Positions 37,280 through 47,020 of a stretch of DNA of 64,000 nt are shown here, piece after piece. Every line of letters begins with the position of its first letter. Positions within the stretch are counted from its first letter, which is position 1. The notes beneath the pieces were generated by a model, which was given only the letters and a program-made list of their open reading frames with translations, did no database searches and had not been told where the DNA came from. Source of the DNA: Cyanoderma ruficeps. Its lineage: Eukaryota; Chordata; Aves; Passeriformes; Timaliidae. Location: contig VZDJ01000116.1 of the NCBI GenBank assembly GCA_008694505.1, positions 22,377,501 to 22,441,500 of the forward strand, read 5' to 3'. Made by a program: the position numbers and the translations under genes.

Positions 37280-40200
37280 CGGATTTTTTTTTCCCCTAGT
37301 TAAAACTATATTTTAAGACCGTAATTATTTTACTGAAAGATGTGTATATATAGCTTTAGACCAGACTTCCAAAAGTCCAGAACACATATTTATCCACTTT
37401 ACCTCCAGGAAACAGGGAAATGCTGAGCACTTCACCTTACCATTCCAGGTGTCTGTTGCCAAATGCAGACTGAAAAGATATTTCCCAATAGGTGGTACCT
37501 AAAAGGGGATTTGCCATCAGAAATGTTACTTGCAGAGCTGGAGTATCATAATTTAATTTGTAATTACAAATTGATAAGCAAACAGGTGAAAAATGAGGCA
37601 CTTTATCACCATCTTTCGATGATTTTATGATAGATTGAATAAATAAAAAAAGTTGCATGCTCTGGTCCACAACTACTGAAAAGCAAAAGATGCAGAGGTG
37701 ATAAAAAGCTTAATCCAGAGAAGCAGCACCAGTTCCACCAAGAAATGGTCAGCAGAGGTGTCTCATAACCAGTAAGAAGAGTTTTTTAGCAGCAGATTTG
37801 TTACCATAAGCATTGCTTTAAGCACTGGGAATGCGTTTAGAAGGAGGTACCACAGGATTCCAGCACTTTGTCTTCCCCGCTCACCAGAGGCTCAGCTGGT
37901 CTGCAAGTCAAGGCAGTGCATTACATGGTAAGGGGTGAGCTCACCCAAATGCAAGGTAGGTTCAAGTCAACCATTTATTTTGAGATGATTGAGGGCCAGC
38001 AGTTTTCACTCAGTGACAGGCATTGACTACATCTGAGGTCGATGTTAAGGAGGTTTAAACTTTTTCAGCAGCTTCCAGAAGCAAGTATCAAAGACATTTA
38101 TCAGACAGGTACAAAGAAACAGGTTAGGAAAAAAAAAACCCACCAACCATAGAATTAAACTACTATTTTTCTAAGATTATTGTTAATATTTGTGTTTTCT
38201 TATGCTACTTGATAGCAGCCTTGCATGGTACTGCAAGACCCCCATCTAACACTGATGCATCTTCCTCTTTTAGCCAATCCTGTATTTATTTGCACCAAAA
38301 AAAAACCCACAGTCACTGAAAAAGCCTGCCAGTGAATATTTTAAACTGCCAAAAAGATAGGTTTCAAACTAAAATTTGCAATTCAGAATCTCCCAAAACC
38401 TTCTAAAGGCATCCTTAACTCCACAGAAAAAGGAACAACTATTTAACTTTTTCACATGTAGTGACACAATCTCAGCTCTTCAGAGATCTTTCCCATGGTA
38501 CTGCCCTAAATTAGCATGAACCACAGCTGAATTTTCTTGCTTAAAAAAAAAATCCAGAATGTATTTTCTCGCAGTGGGAGCCCTAACCCATGTTCTTAGA
38601 ATCCAAGGCCTCAGTGCTACATCTGGAGACACTCAGCCAACAGCACTGGGCTGCCCAGACCTGTAAATCAGTGGCGACCATCACCCACATCACAGCCAGC
38701 TGGAGCTGACCCCTCAGCCACACTGCTCGAGTCAGTCTTTTGCCATTCAGAACACAGATACAGGTTTCCCACTCGTCCAAAAATACTGAATGAGCCTTTT
38801 TGAACATTCCAGGCATTTGTTTATGTGCTCTAGTTATCCATGATGTGAAGGGGAAAGAAATGGTGTCTGAATTCCACATTTCACCACCCAGCATGTTGCT
38901 GGACACCGAAACGCCGCTGCTGTGCTTTTTCAACAAGCCCAGACCTCAAGATGTGGTTTAAAAGCACCAGGTTTTTCTCCAGGTAAAATGTGAGATGGAG
39001 GTTCCCAAAGCATGCTACTGTCATCCTACAGATGGGTAAGCATCAGGATGGAGAAATAAAGCAACTTCTTACAGCCAGTATGCGTTGAAGCAGGAATAGA
39101 CTAACATGGAATCTCAGAGGACTCTGTCATCACTCCTCTGCTGTCATCTCTGACCACAATCTCTCTGTATAAACAAAGGCTCTGGCCACTGCAGGGTTTT
39201 CTGGCCTGCTGCAAAATGTTTTGCCACCCTTCTCACAGGAATTGCTGATGCTTAAAAAAGAGGCAGCCTTTTCTCACAGTGCCAGTGTCTCTGTAGAGGA
39301 GTCGGGATGTCAAGAAAGTGTAGGGGGATGCAGACAGGAAAAACCTGGCACCTTAAGCATTTAAAGTCAGTTGTAATCTGGATTAATGAGCACATTATTA
39401 TTGCTCCAGAGTAATATTAGTCCAGATTACAAATAAAGTCCATTCTGGGAGGATAGAATGGTGTTGGTCAAACTCAGCCTTTTTCTGAAATTTGAATTTT
39501 TGGCAGCAATGAAACACAGATTCCAGGAGACAAGAAACATGACTTGGCTGTTCTTCAGCAATGTTTTGCTCAGTGTGTGAGAGAGAGACAGAAAGACATA
39601 TTGCATCTCTTTTATCACCTGAAGGGAATTAATGAATAAGCATGATTGTAAGACAGTCTTCTGATGACAAAAATATTCTAAACAATGTCTGGGTTGCTGT
39701 GACAGGGTCTTCCAGCATCAGGATTTATTTATGTGCACTCAGATTGGTTTGGGGCTTTTCAAAATGTTGATACGCTCAGTCCTGTACATGCTAACCATCA
39801 CATCAGCCACAGCCCTTGAGTGAACAGGAATTAATAAGTATTCACTGCTTTGGACCCCCAAAGTCAAAGCCAGGGTGTGCTTCCTAAGGTAGCTCACACT
39901 GGTACACAGCATTTCCCATGGAATTACGGTGTCACACACACAGCGTAGGCCTGGAAAGTAGGGCCACTGCTGTCCTTTGATACCTTTGCTTTGTATTTTT
40001 GCGATATTGTCTAACTAAAATCAACTACATACGGCATTTGGAGCACTGTCACATGTGCTCAGGAGATAATGTCAATGGAATTGTGTGTTGTCACAGGATA
40101 ACAGCCTCCCGCTGCTGCTGAAATGCCAAATTGAAGCCGAGGCATTTATGGAAAATAAACGTCAAGTCAAAGCCAAGATGTTTATTTTAAAAACAAGAGA

Positions 40201-43200
40201 CATGGATCTTGTGGCAATGTTCCATCATGTCTCTATTTCTCTAATAACAAATGCCCAGTGTGAATAGAGCCAAGAGATGATTTCTTCCTGGGCCAGCAGG
40301 GAGAGAGTAAAGCCTGATCACAGGAGGACTCACAGAGTTTTTTCTCACCTGCTTTCCTACAGATTTCAGTCAACGGTCCAAGTGGCAAACACAAAATGAT
40401 TTATCAGATACGTGGTAAGTTTACAAAGAGATTTAGGAAGACAGCAGGAAGAAAAAGGGGCAGCAAATGCATTTTTAATTTGCTTTTAGGTAGTTATTTT
40501 TCTCCAGAGGAGGAATGACAATATGAGGATCACTGAAATCAATGGGAGGATTTCCAGGCTTTCAGTGGACTTTGATTAACGCCTTAAGAGAACAAACAGC
40601 TCATCTTTTTAGAGGGCATTATGTTAATAATAGTGGTCCCTGAATTTCATTCATGAAGGCATGGCTGGACCAAGACCGGGCACAATCCTCCTGGGCCATA
40701 AGGGGCATCACGAGGCACACAGAGCTCAGAGCAGCCCTGGAGGTTCAAGGATGCCCTACAGCAGAAAGTCAGAGCTGGCAACAGCAAATCCACTGCCCCA
40801 GCTACAGCTATGGAGAAGGGAGGGGTTAGTCCCAGTGTCCAGCACCATTCCCAATCTCCTGCCTCATTCCTGGTGCTGCTGGCAAGGACAGAACCCATTC
40901 AACAGCACCCTCATTTTGCAGTCTGTTTTGCATGGAGGGAGGCACACGACGACAGGCTGGAAGCTGTGCAAAGCATCTCAAAGGAAAGCGTTTAAAAATA
41001 CACCCACACAGCCCATGTCAGTTCCTGAAGTGCTGAGGTTTCACAGCTCATGCCAACAGGGTTCCTCAAATGCAATACATTTTGATTCTCATCAGATTTA
41101 CCTGTTATCCTCTATGCAATATAGGACTGATCTCTCCTAATAGCTACTGACAGTTTGGGCTTTCTTTTTAATTTTTTTTTTAAGACTTCCAGAGGAAAAA
41201 ATAAATTAGTTGCTCATTAAAAACTGTGATTTGGAGAGCAAGTAGAAACAAATCATTCCAGTGCTGTAAGCTCTTCTCTTGACCTAACATAACATCCTTA
41301 AACAATATGCAAAGGGAAGTATTTAAATCATGTTGAAGAGCTGTCTGAAATTAAAAAATAAAAAAAAAATCCAAAGAAATTTGGTGTGAAAGGAGATTTG
41401 CAAAAGGTAATGCTCTGAAAGGGGTTAAGTTATCTACAGTGGATATTTGGCTGCTCTGTGCTGCAAGGGCCAGAGGGATGTTCTGTACAGAATTCTGTAA
41501 ACTTGCTTATTTTTTTCCTTTGGAGATGCATTGTTTCCCAAAGACATTCTGGCTCCAGCTCTGATCTGACATTCCAGATTGACGTGTGTGGAACCAACAA
41601 AGACATGGAGAAGCAACACATAATTATGTGTCTTCTGCTTTATTGCATACTTGCTAATAATTTCCTTTACTCCTCCAGCCTTTAAACTTATCTTCTCTTA
41701 TGGTGGGAAGAGACCTCCTGCTGGAGATCTGATAGGACAGCTTGGTAGGCAAAGAGCTGGCATTTTATTACTTTACGGTATTTATTAACTGTATAAAGAT
41801 ATTACAGCAATAATGGATCTGGACAGATGACAGATGGATGGTGCTCCAAGAATAGCAAGTAAAACAGCTGCAGCCTATCCCCACCACTGCTTCAGTGTCA
41901 TCTTGGGAAAAATATTTAAGATTTTATCAGAATTTTTTCTGGCTGATTTTATGCTGAAATGGACTGTACACATTCACAAAATTCATCCAAGCATCTCATC
42001 TGTGAAGGTTTTGGTGCACTGATGCACCATGGGCCTCATACTTACTTTGACCGTTCCAGCTAAATGTAGAAAAGAAAAAATTGTTTCTATCCCACAGCTC
42101 CACTAACCTGGTTTCATATTATTGCCTTTTTTTTTTTAGATCAGGTACACTTACCAGACCTGAGCAAATACTCCTAGAAACAAGTCTGCTGCTTTTCATT
42201 TGGCATAAGGTCTCCCTCAGTTCTTGAAGATGTCATGCTTCCTTCTCTTCCCACTAAAGAGGGTCACGCTTTGGTCCAGCAGATGACAAGAAGCAAAGTC
42301 CATGGGAACATGAGGGAATGGTTTGCCAAGCAGCAGGTCCGTGCTGGTGTGTGGCCTTTAGTCAGGGTTAAACAAACAGTGTGTAAATAAATAAATAATT
42401 TTTCTCCCAGGTTGTGACCTTGTAAATCAAGCCTAAGCCTAGAAGGGATTTTTATGGGCCAGCTGGAACAGCAGGGCAGTCTTAGCAGAATAAATATATA
42501 GGGGGAAGAAAATAACCGTGCCTTCCAGTTGCTCCCAGAGTGCTGTGGGGAACATTTGGTGCTGCTGTAAAGACATGCCAATGATTTAAAAGGCAGGAGA
42601 GAGGGGACATTTTTCTCATTTACTCAGTGGTTGCTCCACATTATTTCAATAAGTTTAAAACAGGAGTAAAATGCAGTAGAATGCAGTCTTACAGCTCCAG
42701 AGCAGAACAGAGAGCCACGCAGGTAAATGGAAATCTAACCAAACAAGTTCCTAGCAGCAGGTTTCACAGTAGGGATGGGACCTGGGCAGGGATTTGCTCA
42801 GTTGATTATCTGGGCATTGCAGCCTCCTGATGTTTCACGTACTTTACTGCTCATTACCAAATAATAATACTAACAGCATTAATACTTAGAGCAGTCCCTA
42901 GATTTAGTGCGTTTGACCAGGCTGCGTAAAAGCTACTGCATGCATTATTAAAAGTCCAGAGGGATCTGTTCAATACAGCAGAGAAAAGCCAGAAAAGGGA
43001 GCTGGGGCTCCCACCTCCCAACCCTACAGTGGCCTGGTCTGGCAGGGCTGGAGGAGATGGGGACAAGAGGATTCGCAATGGGGAGATGCAGGGGACAAGC
43101 CACAGCAGCAGTCCCTGCACGGAGCTGTAGCATCATCCCCTTAAGCGGGTTTTACATGGGGGCTCTGGGGCTGCCCAGGCTGGGAGAGGAGGGACTGAGG

Positions 43201-43339
43201 ACAGGGAACTTGGAAGCGCGAAGCTCGTCCCTGATGGGGACATCCCACGGGAGGGGATGTCAATTACTTTCCAGTGGAGAATCATGCTGACAGTGCTGGC
43301 ATTTTGCTTTTTCCAGGGGTAAAGAGAAGTAACTTTTGC
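37280..43339. other. Upstream flank of ADRB1
   Basis: This 6-kb stretch precedes the CpG island. It contains the MIR-like remnant near 39,000 and an exon-like 52-base segment at 40,363-40,414 with good splice sites, but no recognised gene. Distal ADRB1 control elements would be expected here. Composition changes abruptly to GC-rich at about 43,000-43,400. Confidence 0.5.
39000..39150 (+). mobile_element. Possible decayed MIR-type SINE
   Basis: CATCCTACAGATGGGTAAGC, GGAGAAATAAAGCAACTTCT and ACAGCCAGTATG follow the order of the MIR core and tail (TTTACAGATGAGGAAACTGA, GAGGTTAAGTAACTTGCC, CACAGCTAGTAAG). The tail GAATCTCAGAGGACTCTGTC also resembles the MIR end. Divergence is high and this is judged by eye only. 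Confidence 0.4.
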
Positions 43340-43527
43340 TCCAGAAGCCGGCAGGAGCCCACCCTGCCCGTGTCCCCTGCCTGCCCTGCGGCCGCCGGGC
43401 ACAAACACCCCATGCCCAGGACATCCGCGCTGCCGTGCGGGAAGGGGGCTTCGGGCCCGGCAGCCGCGGGGCAGGCGGAGCGCGGCCAGAGCAAACACAG
43501 GGGACGGGGGTGTCCGGGAAGGGAACC

Positions 43528-43729
43528 GGCAGGGAGAGAGGCAGGGATAGGAGCAGAGAGGGAAGCAGGGATAAGGGTCAGGAGAGGGGCAGGGAGAGGG
43601 GCAGGGAGAGAGGCACTGAGAGGGGCAGGGATAAGGGCTGGGATACGGGCAGGGAGAGGGGCAGGCATAGGGGCAGAGAGATGGGCAGGGATAGGGACAG
43701 GAATAGGGGCAGGGACAGGGACAGCGATA
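43528..43729 (+). repeat. Degenerate ~12-bp purine-rich minisatellite (GGCAGGGAGAGG type)
   Basis: About 200 bases consist of variants of GGCAGGGAGAGG and GGCAGGGATAGG, nearly all purine plus C on the + strand. Because the unit is a multiple of three, all frames tend to stay open, which accounts for long spurious ORFs on both strands here. It lies immediately upstream of the likely ADRB1 promoter and may vary in copy number. Confidence 0.85.
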
Positions 43730-43786
43730 CCGCCGGTGCGCGGGCGGGGCGGTTCAGTCCCGTTCCCTCAGCGCCGATTGGCGGCG

Positions 43787-43863
43787 GGCGGTACCGGGGC
43801 GGCACCGGGGCGGTGCCAGGGCGGTACCGGGGCGGTGCCAGGGCGGTGTCGGGGCGGGTCCGG
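43787..43863 (+). repeat. Seven tandem 11-bp GC-box units (GGCGGTACCGG type)
   Basis: Seven units of exactly 11 bases run without a break. They are GGCGGTACCGG, GGCGGCACCGG, GGCGGTGCCAG, GGCGGTACCGG, GGCGGTGCCAG, GGCGGTGTCGG and GGCGGGTCCGG. Unit junctions create GGGGCGG or GGGCGG, the core of Sp1/KLF sites, spaced about one helical turn apart. The array ends about 115 bases before the receptor ATG, so it is in the core promoter or 5' UTR. Confidence 0.95.
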
Positions 43864-43977
43864 CCGGCGGCGCGGCGCGGGGCCATGCGGCAGCCCCCGG
43901 GCGGTGGCAGCGGCGGCGGCGCCGCCTTCCTGCCCGCGGCGCGGTGCGGAGCGGCGGCCGGAGCGCCCCGCACAGCC

Positions 43978-45261
43978 ATGGGCGATGGGTGGCTGCCTCC
44001 GGACTGCGGCCCCCAGAACCGCTCCGTGGCCGGGGTGACGGCCGTGCCGCCCGGGAGCAGGCAGCTGCCCGCCGCCGAGCTGCTGTCGCAGCAGTGGGCT
44101 GTGGGCATGAGCCTGCTGATGGTCCTGGTGGTGCTGCTCATCGTGGCCGGGAACGTGATGGTGATCGCGGCCATCGGGAGGACGCAGCGGCTGCAGACCC
44201 TCACCAACCTATTTATCACCTCGCTGGCCTGCGCCGACCTGGTGATGGGGCTGCTGGTGGTGCCCTTCGGGGCCACGCTGGTGGTGCGGGGCACCTGGCT
44301 CTGGGGATCCTTCCTCTGCGAGTGCTGGACCTCCCTGGATGTGCTCTGCGTGACGGCCAGCATCGAGACCCTGTGCGTCATCGCCATCGACCGCTACCTG
44401 GCCATCACCTCACCTTTCCGCTACCAGAGCCTCATGACCAAGGGTCGGGCCAAGGGCATCATCTGCACCGTCTGGGCCATCTCTGCCCTGGTCTCCTTCT
44501 TGCCCATCATGATGCACTGGTGGCGGGATGATGACCCCCAGGCGCTGGAGTGCTACCAGGATCCGGGCTGCTGCGACTTCGTCACCAACAGGGCTTACGC
44601 CATCGCCTCGTCCATCATTTCTTTCTACATCCCCCTTCTCATCATGATCTTTGTGTATCTTCGGGTGTACAGAGAGGCCAAGGAGCAGATGAGGAAGATC
44701 GATAGGTGCGAGGGTCGCTTCTACGGCAGCCAGGAGCAGCCGCAGACGCCCCTGCCCGCTCACCCTCACCACCAGCCCATCCTGGGCAATGGGCGAGCCA
44801 GCAAGCGAAAGACCTCCCGCATCATGGCCATGAAGGAGCAGAAAGCCCTCAAGACTTTGGGCATCATCATGGGGGTGTTCACCCTCTGCTGGCTGCCCTT
44901 CTTCCTGGTGAACATCGTCAACGTCTTCAACAGGGACCTGGTGCCGGACTGGCTCTTCGTTTTCTTCAACTGGCTGGGCTACGCCAACTCCGCGTTCAAC
45001 CCCATCATCTACTGCCGCAGCCCCGACTTTCGTAAGGCCTTTAAGAGGCTGCTGTGCTGCCGCCGGAAAGCCGACCGGTGGCTGCACGGCGGCGGCGGGG
45101 AGCTGGCCCGGCTGCCCGGGGGCCTCGTCAGCACCGTGGGCTCCCCCGAGCGCAGCCTGGCAGGGACCTGGTCCGACTGCAACGGGGGCACGCGGGGCGG
45201 CAGCGAGTCCAGCCTGGACGAGAGACATAGCAAAGCCTCCGACTCCGAGTCCAAGGTATAG
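43978..45261 (+). CDS. ADRB1: Beta-1 adrenergic receptor (class A GPCR), complete, intron-free main form, 427 aa
   Basis: This is the plasma-membrane receptor for noradrenaline and adrenaline, which couples through Gs to adenylyl cyclase. The start was chosen because [10 protein letters not shown] matches the turkey receptor start and the ATG sits in GCCATGG. Visible landmarks are the NRS glycosylation site at N14 and seven membrane segments at about 40-67, 76-104, 111-145, 156-180, 204-236, 287-318 and 322-346. Key residues are N59, D87, amine-binding D121, DRY at 138-140, catechol-contact serines 211, 212 and 215, disulfide cysteines 114, 192, 198 and 199, the CWLP motif at 304-307 and NPIIY at 341-345. 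Helix 8 is followed by Cys360-Cys361, a likely palmitoylation site. KRKTS in loop 3 is a PKA-type site. The tail is Ser-rich and ends in ESKV, a class I PDZ ligand also found in mammals. Numbering equals turkey up to loop 3 and is then two residues longer. Codons are strongly GC-ending, unlike the AT-rich flanks. Identification is secure. The alternative spliced end is treated separately. Confidence 0.98.
   Translation: MGDGWLPPDCGPQNRSVAGVTAVPPGSRQLPAAELLSQQWAVGMSLLMVLVVLLIVAGNVMVIAAIGRTQRLQTLTNLFITSLACADLVMGLLVVPFGATLVVRGTWLWGSFLCECWTSLDVLCVTASIETLCVIAIDRYLAITSPFRYQSLMTKGRAKGIICTVWAISALVSFLPIMMHWWRDDDPQALECYQDPGCCDFVTNRAYAIASSIISFYIPLLIMIFVYLRVYREAKEQMRKIDRCEGRFYGSQEQPQTPLPAHPHHQPILGNGRASKRKTSRIMAMKEQKALKTLGIIMGVFTLCWLPFFLVNIVNVFNRDLVPDWLFVFFNWLGYANSAFNPIIYCRSPDFRKAFKRLLCCRRKADRWLHGGGGELARLPGGLVSTVGSPERSLAGTWSDCNGGTRGGSESSLDERHSKASDSESKV
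45253..45261 (+). promoter_or_regulatory. ADRB1: Splice donor overlapping the last codons of ADRB1 (AAG|GTATAG)
   Basis: The nine bases read Lys-Val-stop when unspliced. The same bases fit a 5' splice site, with the exon ending at 45255 and the intron starting GTATAG at 45256. In turkey ADRB1 an alternatively spliced exon is known to join right after the equivalent SESK residues, in phase 0. The sequence shows the match; use of the site in this species is inferred. Splicing would remove the terminal Val and so destroy the PDZ ligand. Confidence 0.6.
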
Positions 45262-46163
45262 GGGGGGCGTGGGGGCCGCGTCGGAGCCGGGACAGGGGGG
45301 AAAGGCAGGCAGGGAGACGCGCAGGAGCGGAGAAATCCCCGGCAGCTGCCCGATGGTAATGCTATTGCCGAGCTAAACCATCCCTGCCTTGGCAGGGCGA
45401 GTGCGGGTGTTTACTTAGGAATAAAAGCAGGTGAACTGGTGTACGACATACCTCATCCGAAACTACAGAAAACAGGAAACCCACTGACCGGAGTACAAAG
45501 GAAATAAACAGCCCATCCCAGAGACAGCCACCTCGTCTTTAGGAGACGCGCTGTCGCGGGGACTGTGGCGGCAGCGCCCGCGCTCTGGGGACTGTCCCAG
45601 GACCGTGCTGGTGGCCGAACCGGCGGGTGGTGCTGGCCCTTGGCGGCCGAGTTCGGCTGCAGCTGGGTCCGGCCATCCCCGCCTGGCCCCGCGGCTCATC
45701 CCCTCTCCCAGGGCAGCGGGATTTTGGGAGGCGCGGGGTCGGCGCTGCAGGTGCTCCGGGCACAGAGCGCGGCCGGCAAGACGGAGACCTGCTGGCAAGA
45801 TGAGTTTTAATCTCGGAGTAGCCGTGCTCTCCTCGTCTGCAGAGTAGCGAGAGAGAAAATAATGAGCGATGAGGAGCACTGGTATATTTTGAAAGGGGGT
45901 AAAACAACCCAACCCACAGTCTTGTGCTTATTCCCTCTGCATCAGCCAGCAGTGAGTTACTGTGCTTATCTCCTTCGGCCAGACAATAGCAGTCAGGCTG
46001 AGAAACTTCTACCTCAAACTGTGCATATTGTACAGGGGAATGAACGGACCATGTTTATATTAAACAGCATATTTACATACCACTAATAGGGTTTTATGAC
46101 AAGGGCCGGGGACGGGGGGGAGGGTGTGAGGAACCTTCTGCAGCTTGTTCATTGTAATTACAG
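45256..46163 (+). other. ADRB1: Candidate alternative intron / 3' UTR of ADRB1
   Basis: If the donor at 45256 and the acceptor TTACAG at 46158-46163 are used, this 908-base segment is an intron. If not, it is 3' UTR. The first 600 bases remain GC-rich and the rest becomes AT-rich. AATAAA occurs at 45420-45425 and 45503-45508 and could end short transcripts. Small ORFs here, including one of 74 codons at 45862-46086, resemble no family I know. Confidence 0.5.
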
Positions 46164-46336
46164 ATGAACCGGGGGAGAGGAGAGAATCCTGGCAACAAAA
46201 ATTTACTGCACATTTTTTTTTTTCAATGGCAACAAAGTCGTTTTTTGCACAGTGTTAAAGAGTTGTAAAGTTATTTGAAGATGTTACTTGCACACACATA
46301 CACACATGCAGATTGAAAAGGAAAGGGAAGTTTAAG
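46164..46336 (+). pseudogene. ADRB1: Homologue of the turkey ADRB1 alternative tail exon, with the turkey reading frame broken
   Basis: The segment follows TTACAG and begins with ATG, like the turkey tail exon whose first residue is Met. From 46186 one frame reads ILATKIYCTF, a run of Phe, then NGNKVVFCTVL, matching the turkey ILATTRFYCTF...GDKAVFCTVL. From 46265 a second frame reads VKLFEDVTCT and ends KGKFK before TAA at 46337-46339, matching turkey VKLFEDATCT...WRFK. The two frames differ from each other, and neither is in frame with the ATG. This implies an excess of about four bases before 46186 and one extra A in the AAA run near 46257. Joined at 46164, the receptor would instead gain 34 residues (MNRGRGENPG...VKEL) and stop at TAA 46266-46268. 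The turkey comparison rests on remembered protein sequence, not an alignment. It could be a dead exon, now 3' UTR, or a rapidly diverged one. Confidence 0.75.
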
Positions 46337-46379
46337 TAATACCGACCCTGAATCTGATTTCTGGTTTTGTCTGATCTGC

Positions 46380-46650
46380 TATAGTTTTATTGAGAGAGTG
46401 ACTTTTTAAATATTATTTTTGAAGGTACTGTAAATATATCCATATTATAAATTAAAATATTTTAAGAGACTTTATTATTTTTATTTTTATTTCCAAATGC
46501 CCACGTGAATCTGCTGTTATGTTAGCACTTGTGTGTCATTTCCATTTTCCTCTCTGTGTGTGTTTTATAACATATTTATACTTTGGTGCAATTTACTACT
46601 GTGTAAGTAATTGGTCTATGTGCAATAAATGCCATTGCAGTACAAGCAAG
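46380..46650 (+). terminator. ADRB1: AU-rich 3' UTR end with polyadenylation signal AATAAA at 46624-46629
   Basis: A stretch with repeated ATTATTTTT/ATTTTTATTT motifs at about 46,410-46,490 resembles AU-rich instability elements. These are known regulators of beta-receptor mRNA. AATAAA at 46624-46629 is followed by a GT-containing stretch (GTGTGTCTC), as expected of a poly(A) site. Assignment to ADRB1 rests on position and strand. Confidence 0.55.
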
Positions 46651-46950
46651 TGTGTCTCTATAGGTTTTGAAACAATATCAACCTATAATGGGAAGAACAG
46701 CATTTGTTTTTCTCCAAAGATGGCTCAGATTACCAATACAACTTGATCTAATGGCTTTTCCTGACACAGTGTTGTAAAAAACCTGTTTGAAACCCAGTAT
46801 GGTTGTGTTCCTGTTGCACTGAGGTCCAATGACTTCCCTTATTAATGGGAAAAAATTAATGGCTAAATTAATGGCTAAAGACAAGGTGTTTCCACTCTGA
46901 TAATGAATACTCATTTTCTTGAACTATTCCTTTCTGGAAGATATTCTTCT

Positions 46951-47020
46951 CTTTTTTTTTTTTTCTTTTTTNNNNNNNNNNNNNNNNNNNTTTTTTTTTT
47001 TTTCTTTTTTTTTTCTTTTG
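46951..47020. other. Assembly gap (N at 46972-46990) inside a poly-T tract
   Basis: Nineteen Ns are flanked on both sides by long T runs interrupted by single C bases. The true length of the homopolymer is unknown. The gap probably reflects sequencing or assembly failure in the tract rather than missing genes. Confidence 0.95.

Larger units (their letters stand above)
43340..43977 (+). promoter_or_regulatory. ADRB1: CpG-rich ADRB1 promoter and 5' leader region
   Basis: GC and CpG content rise sharply from about 43,380 and continue through the coding region. No TATA box is evident. Several GGGCGG-type Sp1 boxes are present, for instance in the CGGGCGGGGCGG stretch at about 43,741-43,752. An inverted CCAAT box (ATTGG) lies at 43777-43781. 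The transcription start cannot be placed from sequence. Two tandem repeats described separately occupy much of this segment. In-frame upstream ATGs occur at 43681 and 43885 with no stop before the receptor start. Confidence 0.7.

Noticed and set aside
37018..37316. Three overlapping ORFs rich in Phe, Gly, Val and Trp
   Set aside because: They simply translate the G/T tract.
43336..43977. Upstream part of a 641-codon frame continuous with the receptor, beginning at a TTG
   Set aside because: Begins at a non-ATG codon and runs through a 12-base minisatellite that keeps frames open. The conserved avian start is 43978 in an ideal context.
43944..44531. 195-codon plus-strand ORF in another frame of ADRB1
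   Set aside because: Overlaps the certain receptor frame and has a low-complexity Arg/Ala/Gly composition.
43578..45254. Long minus-strand ORFs (272, 269 and 81 codons) opposite ADRB1
   Set aside because: Antisense shadows caused by GC-rich codons and the repeat array; no motifs.
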